NCBI GenBank assembly: GCA_014155875.1
Contig: JACEFZ010013277.1
Coordinates: 124,001 to 188,000 of the forward strand
From: Cepaea nemoralis
Lineage: Eukaryota > Mollusca > Gastropoda > Stylommatophora > Helicidae
Length of the DNA: 64,000 nt
Direction: 5' to 3'
Positions 33,337 to 42,299 of the stretch are shown here, one piece after another. The notes beneath the pieces were generated by a model. That model saw only the letters and a list, made by a program, of their open reading frames with translations, had not been told where the DNA came from and searched no databases. Numbering within the stretch: the first letter of the stretch is position 1; each line of letters starts with the position of its first letter. The position numbers were made by a program, and so were the translations under genes.

Positions 33337-33367
<31 letters not shown>
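33243..33367. repeat. (GAA)n microsatellite 2
   Basis: About 40 GAA units directly joined to the end of the LINE coding region, so it is either the LINE tail or an expansion of it. The E-rich and F-rich frames are artefacts. Confidence 0.97.
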
Positions 33368-33368
<1 letters not shown>

Positions 33369-33374
33369 TGTTTT

Positions 33375-33790
33375 CAATCATTCATAAGGCTACCTTTGTC
33401 ATCACTATTATTGTTCTAATCTCTTCAAAGCAGACTGTTCTGAGATAGTTGTACAGATTCAGTTGTTTAAGAATATTCCCATATTCCCGTATATTATCTT
33501 GTTGTATTTCTTTCTTCTTATTGACGACCACAATCTCTGTCTTCTGACATTGTAATTGTGACACTAGTTGTTCACTACGTACAATAACCGCATCTACTAG
33601 ATGTTGCAGATCCTCTTCATTGTCTGCAGTCAATACTGTGTCATCCGCATATATAATATTATTGGTGGTCTGTCCCCGAAGAGCGATACATCTCACATCT
33701 TCTACATTTCTAAAAATATTTCACTGTATTGAGAACACAGATCTAGAGACATTACAAATCCCTGTGGCACAACTTTCTTGATAGGCTGAT
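33375..33790 (-). mobile_element. RTE-like LINE fragment, minus strand
   Basis: Minus frame with NIIYADDTVLTADNEEDLQHL and KTEIVVVNKKKEIQQ, matching NIRYADDTVLIADNEQDLQN at 62.53 kb, including the catalytic YADD. Upstream on that strand (33,700-33,790) it continues towards the RQGC region in another frame. Confidence 0.85.
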
Positions 33791-33938
33791 AGTGACCTTA
33801 AGGAAACATTTTCTTCTCTCAAACATTTACACAAGTAGCGTTTTACAGTGCACCAACTTCGAAGCAACAATAAATGTTTAAATGCTGTCTGTTTTACAGT
33901 TAAGCGCCTCGAAAAGTAATCGTCGTTTCATTTGAAGA

Positions 33939-34022
33939 ATGGAGATGTTCAGGAAGCAAACTTCCCCATTACTTGTAATCATCGCCGGACTTCTCTCCTG
34001 TACTGCAACCGCAGATGATTAG
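33939..34022 (+). CDS. candidate signal-peptide exon of the CUB gene
   Basis: Starting at ATG 33,939 (a second Met two codons on), 27 codons read MEMFRKQ, then the hydrophobic run SPLLVIIAGLLSCTATA, then DD: a textbook secretion signal with a likely cut after ATA. A splice acceptor-like 'tgctgtctgttttacag' ends at 33,900, so an upstream non-coding exon is possible. A donor-like TAG|GTCTGT follows at 34,022/34,023, but the three bases before it form an in-frame TAG. Next comes a CUB exon 1.04 kb downstream that begins in phase 0. Either the stop is an error or allele, the real donor differs, or this exon is dead or unrelated. Confidence 0.4.
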   Translation: MEMFRKQTSPLLVIIAGLLSCTATADD

Positions 34023-34449
34023 GTCTGTATTTATCCTGTTTTGTCTATTGTCTCTGTAGGCTATCAGTTATACCATGTCACTGTTTTTCTTCTTCTGCTG
34101 CTGTTTCTGATTCCACAATGGATCAGAGGACATCAACCAAATCACATCAAGCCCTACTGCCCTGTTATGTGACCTGCAGTTCCCTCCATGCCTTCCCTAT
34201 ATTTCTAATCCATGTATCTAGTTATCTGCTCGTGTGTTTCACGACGCTCTTTATTGCTGTTGTCCTATGAGTTCCGTAGGCAGGGCATTCTGTTTACACT
34301 ATATACAGATATTCTCAAAGTGTTATCTAGCTCCATAGTCTTCTCCTCTCCTCTTGATTGGCCGTATCTGTCTAGCTCTCACCCTAAACTCTACATTAGT
34401 GATTATGTTAATGTTTATAGTTAATTAGTAATTGTTTTAGTCGTTCTCT
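34023..34449. other. unassigned intron-like stretch
   Basis: No repeat or gene recognised; likely intron of the CUB gene if the model is right. Confidence 0.4.
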
Positions 34450-34690
34450 GATCCATACACGAAACGTAGCGGGTTCATAGCATACACTGGTCACATGGAT
34501 TAGAAAGTTGATTGCTCGTCCTTGACTTCCGGAGGTAATTACAAGCACCTCAAAAATTTAAGTGGGTTAGCCTGACGGCGAGGCACACTGGTAATCGGGG
34601 AAGCTAATCCACACACAAAAATAGCAGTCCAGTGCATTAGAAGTAGTGTCACATGTATGAACTAGGGAAGCCAGCTCAATGGCAATGGCA
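34450..34690 (+). repeat. SINE-like repeat family B, copy 3
   Basis: Starts near 'gcgggttcatagcatac', then 'ttgctcgtccttgacttccg', 'aattacaagcacctcaaaaa' and 'gggaagctaatccacacaca', matching the copies at 9,483 (minus) and 24,180. Confidence 0.75.
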
Positions 34691-35060
34691 AGCATGTAAA
34701 CTATTGTTGGTGAGTTAGGAAATTGAAATAAAATGAAGAAACATTCATAGAATGGGGGGAAACAAAGCTATGGTAATTTAACATGGTTTAAACAGCATAA
34801 AAGACGACTTTACACTTGGTGAAGCAATGTTAAGAAAACATTTAAATTAATTAAATTAACTTCATGCTAATTAATAAAAGATTTAGAAATGCATTAAGAG
34901 AAAGAGGGCCAGGAGAAAGGGGAGGGGGAGTTATTATGATAAATGTCTTGATAAACTACAGACGTATTCATTCTTCCATACAAACATATGTGGTTAATAT
35001 AAATCTCCCCTGTAATTTATCAGTAAAATCCATATCACTGATTCCATTTTCCATTGACAG
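34691..35060. other. intron-like stretch with a tiny LINE sliver
   Basis: Mostly unassigned AT-rich sequence. 34,860-34,905 reads LINKRFRNALRE, matching LISKRFRNALT of the RTE-like LINE at 61.1 kb over about 36 bp. A pyrimidine-rich tract and 'ttccattgacag' precede the CUB exon. Confidence 0.5.
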
Positions 35061-35239
35061 AACCCAAGGATCTACCCTCTGTGCGAGTTGTCCACGCCGG
35101 CCGTTCTAAGTGTGACCCCAACAAGTGAGCCTTTCATTATCCAGAGCCCAAACTTTGGATATGGCTATCCCTACAATGTGGACTGCACACTTACTATTAC
35201 ATCTGGGGCAGAGCCGATGGTGCTGTCATTTGAGTACAG
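35061..35239 (+). CDS. CUB domain exon, N-terminal half (unit 1)
   Basis: Exon of 179 nt between acceptor 'ccattgacag' and donor AG|GTACAA; enters in phase 0 and leaves in phase 2. It reads NPRIYPLCELSTPA, then SEPFIIQSPNFGYGYPYNVD and CTLTITSGAEPMVLSFEYR: the first Cys, 'SPNFG.GYP..V.C' and hydrophobic strands of a CUB domain, found in secreted and extracellular proteins that bind proteins or sugars. A stop codon just upstream in the same frame (35,055-35,057) supports the splice site. The second half of this domain is not visible before 46.5 kb. A LINE 3' end begins about 20 bp after the donor. Confidence 0.8.
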
Positions 35240-35261
35240 GTACAACATTTCTCTGTTAAAT

Positions 35262-35660
35262 TACGAAACACAGAAAACATTTGATGGCTGTAGAAATTGG
35301 TTTCTGGGGAAAATGAAAAGAATACCATGGACAGACAGACAAACCAATGAGCAAGTCCTTAAAGAGGCTAATGAAAACCGTAAACTTATTGGAGAAATCA
35401 GACTAAGACAATGACGTTTTTTTGGGAGGGGGGGGGGGGGGGGCGGGGAGGGTCACGTTATAAAAATGTAATAAACTAGTGAACTTTGTGCCGACTGGCA
35501 AGATTGAGGAGGAAGAACAGGGGGAAGGCAGAGAAGTAAATACCTGGATGGCTTGATCATGTGGTATGGTCGAAACGAGAATACGAAACTGTTCCACGAC
35601 TGTGTTGACGAAACATGACCGCCCATGTTTATCGGCATGGCACATGATGATGATGAATAC
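35262..35660 (+). mobile_element. RTE-like LINE 3' end next to the CUB exon
   Basis: In broken frames: HLMAVEIGFWGKMKRIPWTDRQ-like sequence (here starting 'catttgatggctgtagaaa'), KEANENRKLIGEIRLRQ, then the C-terminal region up to the 'cggcatggcacatgatgatg' tail. Closely matches 62,955-63,315. Contains a G run at 35,427-35,443. Confidence 0.85.
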
Positions 35661-35699
35661 CAACATGTGTCATTGGTAAAATGCATTATCTTATAGCTA

Positions 35700-35860
35700 A
35701 TTATCATTGTCATTCATCATCATCATCATCAAAATTTCATCATGATCATCATCATTCAGTGTCTTGTCCTTTCCAGAAGAATTCCGCCATAACATTCTCT
35801 TGAAAAACATCCCTGTCACAAGCGAAATGACCTACCGACAATTCACATGGCACATCACCT
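35700..35860 (-). mobile_element. LINE 3' sliver with (ATC)n tail
   Basis: On the plus strand 'cattcagtgtcttgtccttt' and 'ccgccataacattctct' match the tail of the minus-strand LINE at 12,806-12,860 ('cattcagtggcatgtccttt'). Preceded by (ATC)n. Short, old copy. Confidence 0.6.
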
Positions 35861-35952
35861 ATTGAATTCATCTGCGCCTGGATTTTGTAGCGATTAACTT
35901 TAATCTAACTTGTAATCCTTTTCCTCCGTTTTTTTTCCTTTTGTTCCTCATT

Positions 35953-35953
<1 letters not shown>

Positions 35954-35991
<38 letters not shown>

Positions 35992-36028
35992 CTTCTTCTT
36001 CTTCTTCTTCTTCTTCTTCTTCTTCTTT
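35954..36028. repeat. (TTG)n(TTC)n compound microsatellite
   Basis: About 12 TTG units followed directly by about 12 TTC units. Confidence 0.95.
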
Positions 36029-36136
36029 TGTTTACTTCTTAACTACTGGAAATATTACAAATGCACGAAACAAACATTAGCAGGTGTGGTAGAATTAAAC
36101 AAAGCATTCGTTTTGAATGAATTATGCACCATGTGT

Positions 36137-36562
36137 TGGTCAGAAGAAGTCGTCGAAGGCATTCAGGCAAGCATCACATTGCATAGGTAGGCGGCGAATG
36201 TCGTCCGTAAAAAAGGATTGTGGTTGCACTCTGAACCAAGTGTTTACCGCGTTCATTACGTCAGCATCTGTGTGAAATCGTTGCCCCTTGAGAGCTTTTT
36301 TAGTGATCCGAACACATGAAAATCACATGGTGACAAATCAGGACTATAGACTGGATGGTGCAGAATTTCCCACTTCTTCCTTGATAATACTTCCTGCACA
36401 ATCTTTGCGACATGCGGGCGAGCATTATAGTGCAACAAAATCACACCGCGAGAAAGCCCGGCCGATACTCGCACTCTGCTGTAAGGATGTAAGCTGCTGA
36501 ACCGACAGCACATGTAGCCTACCTTGACAGCGATACAAAAGGCGGAAAAACACCTCAGTGGC
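36137..36562 (-). pseudogene. mariner transposase C-terminal half
   Basis: Minus strand: GVILLHYNARPHVAKIVQEV (family HDNARPH; the catalytic Asp is Tyr here), then WEILHHPVYSPDLSPCDFHV with the third catalytic Asp. After one frameshift near 36,255 it continues DADVMNAVNTWFRVQPQSFF and RRLPMQCDACLNAFDDFF to a stop. A different mariner lineage from the one at 3.4-5.4 kb. No N-terminal half and no inverted repeats found. Confidence 0.85.
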
Positions 36563-36564
36563 AA

Positions 36565-36914
36565 GGGGAGAGGTGTGTGGTGTGTGGTGTGTGGGTAGGG
36601 AATGTGTGTGTGGGTGAGGGATTTGTGTGGTGTGTGGGTGGGTGTATGTGCGGGGTGGGTGGGTGAGGGTATATGTGTTGGTGTGGGTGGGGATATTGTG
36701 TGGTATGTGGGTGGGGGATATGTGTGTGGTGTGCAGGTGGGGGATGTGTGGTTGTATGTGGGATGTGTGGGTGAGGGATATGTGTGTGTGGTGCGTGGGT
36801 TGGGAATATTGTGTGGTGGGATGTGGGTTATGGCATGTGTGGGTGGGTGGAGGATGTATGTGTGGGTGGTGGAGTGTGTGTGAGTGGATTGGAGATGTAT
36901 AGGTGGTTAGGGAG

Positions 36915-36950
<36 letters not shown>

Positions 36951-37365
36951 ACAGGGAGATGTCAATTGGTGGGTGTGTGTGTTTATGGTTTGGGGATGTG
37001 TGAGTGGATGTGCGATGTGTGGGTTGGTGGGGGATGTGTGTCCGTAGGTGGGGAATATGTGGTCGATGGAGGTGTGGTTGTGGGATGGGTGGTTGGCGGT
37101 GGGAGTGGGGAGAGGATGTGTGGGTGTGGGATGGATGTGTGGGTTAGGATGTGTACGTGGGTGAGTGCGGGATGTGTGGTTTGGTGGGGGATGTTTGTGT
37201 GAGTGGCGAGTGTGCTTGGGTTGGGGGAACAGGAGAACGCAGTGTGTAAGGATGGAGGATGTGCGGGAGTGGTAAGGGTCGGTTGGTGGGGTATGCATGT
37301 GTCCCTGGGTGTGTGTATGTGTGGGTTGGGTTGTGTGAGGTGGGTGATGTGTGGTTAGGTGGCAG
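36565..37365. repeat. GT/GGGT-rich low-complexity tract
   Basis: About 800 bp of purine/T strand bias made of 'gtgtgggtggggga' type units with a pure (GT)n core at 36,917-36,949. Irregular period of about 25-40 bp. The open frames on both strands are composition artefacts. Confidence 0.9.
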
Positions 37366-37429
37366 ATGGGTCTCATAACATGGTAATTTGCCTTGTTTAT
37401 GTTAACAACATTCATTTCACAATGTTTTT

Positions 37430-37545
37430 ATTCCTTCCTACGCGAATGTATAATGCTCTTGATGGACGAAAGATGAGTAATTGGAAGGGCCGAATGTAAG
37501 ACTGACCTGCGTGCCCAATTTGTGACCCTTTTTAAAATAATGTTG
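37430..37545 (-). repeat. repeat family D, copy 2
   Basis: Reverse complement of 6,950-7,035: plus-strand 'gatgagtaattggaagggcc' and 'gacctgcgtgcccaatttg'. Confidence 0.65.
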
Positions 37546-37835
37546 ATTTGATTTGATTTTTTAAAATTTAAGTTTCTATGAAAGTTTGTAACTATATTCA
37601 TGGAGTGAGCGTGTTGTTGTTGTTTGTCCATCAAGAATGATGATGACCATTCATTTCATCCAGTGGGGTTGAAGGTGTGGAGCCGTGGGTTCTAAGATGG
37701 CTGATAAGGCCTATTTTGGCTCGAAATGTTCTTTGACAATGTGGGCAAAGAATGCTTGACGTCTCTGGAGGAGGATTTCCTGCAGTGGTTTTTTGGTCCT
37801 GCCTTTTCTTCACAGCTCTTGCAGTCCTGGTTGCC

Positions 37836-38666
37836 TCACATATGACGCCACGAATTTCGGTCTCTGGCTGCAGCCTCCCAGGTGTCATGAGGAATTCCAA
37901 AAGCATTCAGTGAGATTTTCAGAGTGTCTTTAAAACGTTTCCTCTGGCCACCTTGGGAGCGTTTACCACAACGCAGTTCGCTGTAAAAAATTCGTTTAGG
38001 GAGCCTGTGATCTGGCATGCGAGTCAAGTGACCAGCCCAGCGAATCTGATTCTTCATCAGTAGAGTGTGGATACTGGGCATGGATGCTCTTTCTAGGACT
38101 TCAGTGTCTGGAATCTTGTCTTGCCATTTAATCTTCAGTAGCTTCCTTAGGCAGACTGTGTGGAAGTGGTTTAATTTCCTAGCGTGTCGCTGATAAACAG
38201 TCCAGGTTTCACAAGCATATAGCAGTGTGAATAATACAACTGCTTTGTAGACTTTTAGCTTTGTTTGCAGGCTTATTCCAGTTCTGTCCCATACATTCTT
38301 GTACAGTCTGCCAAAGGCTGCACTGGCCTTGGAGATTCTTGCATTCACTTCGTCATCGATTGTGGCAGCTTGTGACACGGTGCTGCCAAGATAGGTGAAT
38401 TTGTCCACAACACTTAGTCTATGATCATTCACTTTGATATTCGGCACAGTGTTATTATTCTCTGGAGCTGGCTGGTACATAACTACAGTCTTTTCCAAGT
38501 TGATATTGAGCCCAAAGTTGGCACAGGCATGTGAGAAAGCTGAAACATTATGTTGCATGTCCGCCTCTGAGTTGGCGTATAGAGCGCAATCATCAGCAAA
38601 CAGGAGCTCTCTGACGGTGCCGCTGTTAATTTTGGTTTTAGCTTTCAGCCTTCTGAGATCTTCCAC
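37836..38666 (-). pseudogene. zinc-finger LINE: RT active site and post-RT region
   Basis: 276-codon frame downstream of the deletion: VRELLFADDCALYANSEADM (catalytic FADD), GLNINLEKTVVMYQPAP, FTYLGSTVSQ, LLYACETWTVY, then RWAGHLTRMPDHRLPKRIFY and LKISLNAFGIPHDTWEAAAR. It ends at SWRHM, where the 31.2-kb copy shows about 24 more bases and continues in frame into the zinc finger (37,631-37,906 here). Confidence 0.85.
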
Positions 38667-40474
38667 AGTCCTTCTCTGCTGACTGTATCAAAAGCCTTGG
38701 TAAGGTCAATGAAAGTGGAGAACATTTCGCAGTTCTGTTCCTGACATTTCTCTTGCAGCTGCCTTGCAGCGAAAATCATGTCAACAGTTCCACGTTCTTT
38801 TCTGAAGCCACATTGACTCTCAGGAAGAAGACCTTGATCGAGATGGGCTGTGAGGCGATTGAGAAGAATTCTGGCGAGTATCTTCCCTGCAATTGAAAGC
38901 AAGGAGATGCCTCGGTAGTTGTCACAGGATTGGCGGTTTCCTTTACGTTTGTAAAGGTGGACTATTGACGAGTCCTTAAAATCTTGTGGCATGGTCTCGT
39001 TCATCCATATGTGTGTGAAGACTTGGTGAAGCTGCTCTGTTAGGACCGGCCCACCTGCCTTGTATATCTCTGCTGGGATGGAGTCAGGACCAGGTGCCTT
39101 GCCGCTGGAGAGTTGCTGGACGGCTTTGTTTATTTCCACTATGGTTGGCAGTTCATCAAGTGTCTCATTGGTGGGAATTTGAGGAAGGCAGTTGATGGTT
39201 TCATCATCGAAGAAGGAATTTGCATTTAAGATTTTGCTGAAATGCTCTGCCCAGCGTTGGAGGATTTCTTTCTTATCGGTGACCAATGTTCCCCCGTCTG
39301 CACTGAGGAGGGGAACTATGCCTGGTGATGAAGGACCATAGACCGCTTTCAGTGAGTCGTAGAAGTTTTTCATATCATGTCTGTCAGCAAAGCCCTGAAT
39401 TTCATCAGCTTTGCTGCTCAGCCAGGAGTCCCGCATGTGCCGAAGTTTCTGCTGCACTACTCTCTGAATGTTCTTGAAAGCATCTTTTTTTGATGTTGAC
39501 TTTGGGTCATTCAAATGTGCCTTGAGGAGAAGATGTTTCTCGGCCAGCAATTGGTTGATGTCTTCGGAATTTTCATCAAACCAGTCTTTATGCTTTCGGG
39601 GGGCTGGACCCATGATTTCCATAGCAGTGTTGTAAATTTTGTCCTTTAGAGCTCTCCATTCTGTTTCTGTATCCTGTTTAGCTTCAGCATTGGGCTTGAG
39701 GCGGTCTTCCAGCATATTTTCAAACGACTGCTGCATTTTCTTGCTGTTTAGGCGGGTGACATTTAGCTTTGTTTGTATTTTCGCCCCCTGAGGACGCCGT
39801 GGTGGCCTGATGTGGATGTTCATTTTCGAGACAATGAGACGATGGACTGTCCAACATTCGGCACCACACATGGATTTTGTCACTCGAACGTCTTGTCTGT
39901 CACTCCTCCTGACGATGACATAGTCAATGAGGTGCCAGTGTTTCGAGCGAGGGTGCATCCACGATGTCCTATTTCTCATGGGGAGACGGAAAATTGTGTT
40001 CGTAATCAGGAGATCATGTTCGGCGCATGTCTGAAGAAGGCGGAGTCCATTGCTGTTACAATTTCCGACTCCATGCTTTCCAATAATGCCACTCCAAGAG
40101 TTGGTGTCCGTGCCTACTCTGGCATTGAAATCCCCAAGGAGTATAAGTTTGTCTCCTTTGGGAACAGATGTTAATACATTGTGCAGGTCCTCATAGAACT
40201 TGTTCTTGACATCATCTTCGTTGGTCATAGTTGGTGCGTAGACACTCACAATGGTTGCGTGCTTCCTTCCATTCAGCAGAGGCAACTTCATGGTCATGAG
40301 CCTGTCGTTTATAGCCTTTGGAAATCCAGCTAATTTGCCGACCAGGGCCGACTTAATGGCAAATCCCACACCGGATTGGCGTCTTTCCTCGCTTTTCCTT
40401 CCACTCCAGAAAAATGTGTAGCCGGCACCAATTTCACAGATTTGGCCTTCTTCTGCAAGTCGTGTCTCGCTCAA
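38645..40474 (-). pseudogene. zinc-finger LINE: endonuclease and first part of RT
   Basis: 609-codon frame. Residues 1-220 are endonuclease (WSGRKSEERR, LLGDFNARVGTD, then LIDYVIVRR and the mutated WTVHRLI). Residues 230-430 are a charged linker (RLKPNAEAKQDTETEWRALK, then VYGPSSPGIVPLLSADGG). From about 440 come RT fingers and palm up to SREGLWKI, where the deletion occurs and the frame ends after three more codons. Met 1 is internal to the endonuclease; the frame itself extends upstream through SLSETRL to about 40,580. Confidence 0.85.
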
Positions 40475-40584
40475 GGCTGCAATGTCAATGTTGTACCTGC
40501 CCAGCTCTCTCCCAATCAGTGCTGTTCGTCTCTCTGGACCCGACGCGCCGTCTCTGTCAAGTAGGGTGCGTACATTTCAAGTTC

Positions 40585-42299
40585 GAATTGTTAAGGGAAT
40601 ATGATTTACTCTTTTAGCTTTGCTTGTTTTATCTTTCTTTGTATGTCGACCGCAGTTAAGTGTACCCACCAACCGCGGCTAGCTGGTTAGGTAGTGATGA
40701 AGCAGACAATGTTTAGGGCACCTTTTCTAGCCCCTTCCTCATGCTATGGAGGTGAGCAGTGTGTTCCTATAGAGGGCTGCTCAGTCGCTCAGGGGGCTGC
40801 CGAATCCCACTGCTGCTCCGGTCAGTAGAAGACGACCATATGGCCTGAGCCGCCTGTGTGCAGGTCTGCGACTACGGCTGCCAGCGTACCCACGCCTGCC
40901 GCTTTGCCGCTCGCCCACCGCCACAGGGCTTGAAGGTGATATGTGACATTGGATGAAGAATGACTTGCGCGATGACTTGGATTAAAGTGAGGAAGAGTTG
41001 CGCAATTCGTCGACCTCACTCTCTCGCCTGAGTTCATCTGAGTCCAGTGGCAAGACAAGTCGAGACTATTGGAGACGAATACAGGTGCAGTGGATGACCA
41101 GGGCGCTCTACGTGCCTTGCCGTGCTCATTACGTTCCACAACGCTTTGCAGGTAAACGCTGTCTTGCCCGTTGAATCAGGAATGATTTCTTCCGCGCAGT
41201 CTGCCGAATCCTGTCTTCACATGCTGGGTAGGCATACCCTAGTTTACCTCTTGGTTTGACACCAAATCGGATACCCATGCCTGGTTTAGCCAGCCTCTCA
41301 CAGCTGTTGCCCGGGGGGTGGCCGCTGTCGCATGCTGACAGCTACTAGGAGCCACAGGCACGAGCTGGGTGTCAGACTTGGCCCAGTGGGGGATGGGTCC
41401 TGAAAGGACATGAGAGCCATCCATACCAAAGGTGCTACCAATGCCTGACACCCCGTACCCCCCTTCGTAATGGGGAGTGAGCGTAGTCAAAGGTGGAAGA
41501 TTGTCTCGTTGACTTGAAATGGAACGCTTGGCTAGCGAATCCATTACGTGGCAGCCCGAAGCAAAAGCTACCTGAGTGGAAGTCGCAATAAGAGTCTAAC
41601 TTGCCTCGAAACCCGAGGAAGGCTAACCTCATTAAAAAATGCCCACCGAATTCGGAAGTGCCGACCTACGGGTGGCAAAAAAAGACAAAAAACTGGCACT
41701 ACGCAAATACGTCCGAGTGAAATGTCTTCTTTGCCGTAAAAGCTCTAACTAGTCTTCCGAATGTTCCTCGTGTGCGGAACAGCTTTGACTAGATAGTTTC
41801 CGAGTGTCCGTCGTGCCCGGAACAGGTCTGATTATATTGTCCCGGGCACAACGGCAGGCACATGGACATGACGATTCCCTCGGTGAGCCCAGAACCAGGA
41901 AGCTATGTGTCGGCCCCGCAACTATGGAAGCAACACTGGATGGCGGAAATGCCATGGACTGTCCCTGCCTTCCCTTTAGGGATGATGGTGAAGTCTTCGA
42001 CTGTTCCAACTTGACCAGCTGGGATGTGGATGGTACCACAAAAATGAGGGTCTCCCGGGAATGCTAACCTGGTCAAAAAACGCACGCGGAAGTCGGATGA
42101 GTTGGTCCATGGGTTTCGACCCAAGGAGGCATAACAACACACCGCAATCACATCTGAAAAAAACATTCAGGATTATCGCAAAGAAGAAGAAGAAATCAGT
42201 GTTCATTGTTGAGTACATTGATTCCCAGCCTGTTGAGCGACCACCACCATTTTGGGAATTGGGAGATCGGTGGACGAGGTAAGTGGAAATGAAAGGGAA
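40585..42299. other. unassigned, probably LINE leader plus an exon-like segment
   Basis: GC-rich. 40,585 to about 41,550 may be the 5' leader of the minus-strand LINE, by position only. 41,480-42,120 has loosely repeated pieces ('gtgcccggaac', 'cccgggcacaa') and no motif I know. 42,171-42,278 is exon-like: acceptor 'aacattcag', 108 nt, donor ACGAG|GTAAGT, with an open frame SVFIVEYIDSQPVERPPPFW. It shows no CUB features. The 413-codon minus frame that enters this region comes from the 32-bp array. Confidence 0.35.

Larger units (their letters stand above)
37631..40584 (-). mobile_element. non-LTR LINE with a C-terminal C2H2 zinc finger
   Basis: A near-complete but dead LINE on the minus strand. 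It starts near 40,580 with the endonuclease (NVRTLLDRDG, then SETRLAEEG with the catalytic Glu, and GVGFAI). GDFNAR is present; the catalytic SDH-type motif reads TVHRLI, Asp to Val. RT blocks include APGPDSIPAEIYKAGGP and FIDLTKAFDTVSREGLWKI. Near 38,660 the sequence jumps to LRRLKAKTKINSG, so roughly 90 residues including the QGC motif region are lost; FADD follows (38,580). The C-terminal part has MKNQIRWAGHLTRMPDHRL. After a small deletion near 37,840 the frame changes and a finger CPHCQRTF...HLRTH ends the protein. Sequence resembles the LINE often labelled 'craniofacial development protein 2-like' in databases. Confidence 0.88.

Noticed and set aside
32823..33419. 198-codon protein with a poly-Glu tail
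   Set aside because: It is the tail of a LINE fused by reading into its GAA microsatellite.
36602..37415. G/V/C-rich and H/T/P-rich frames
   Set aside because: Composition artefact of the GT/GGGT tract; no start context or domain.
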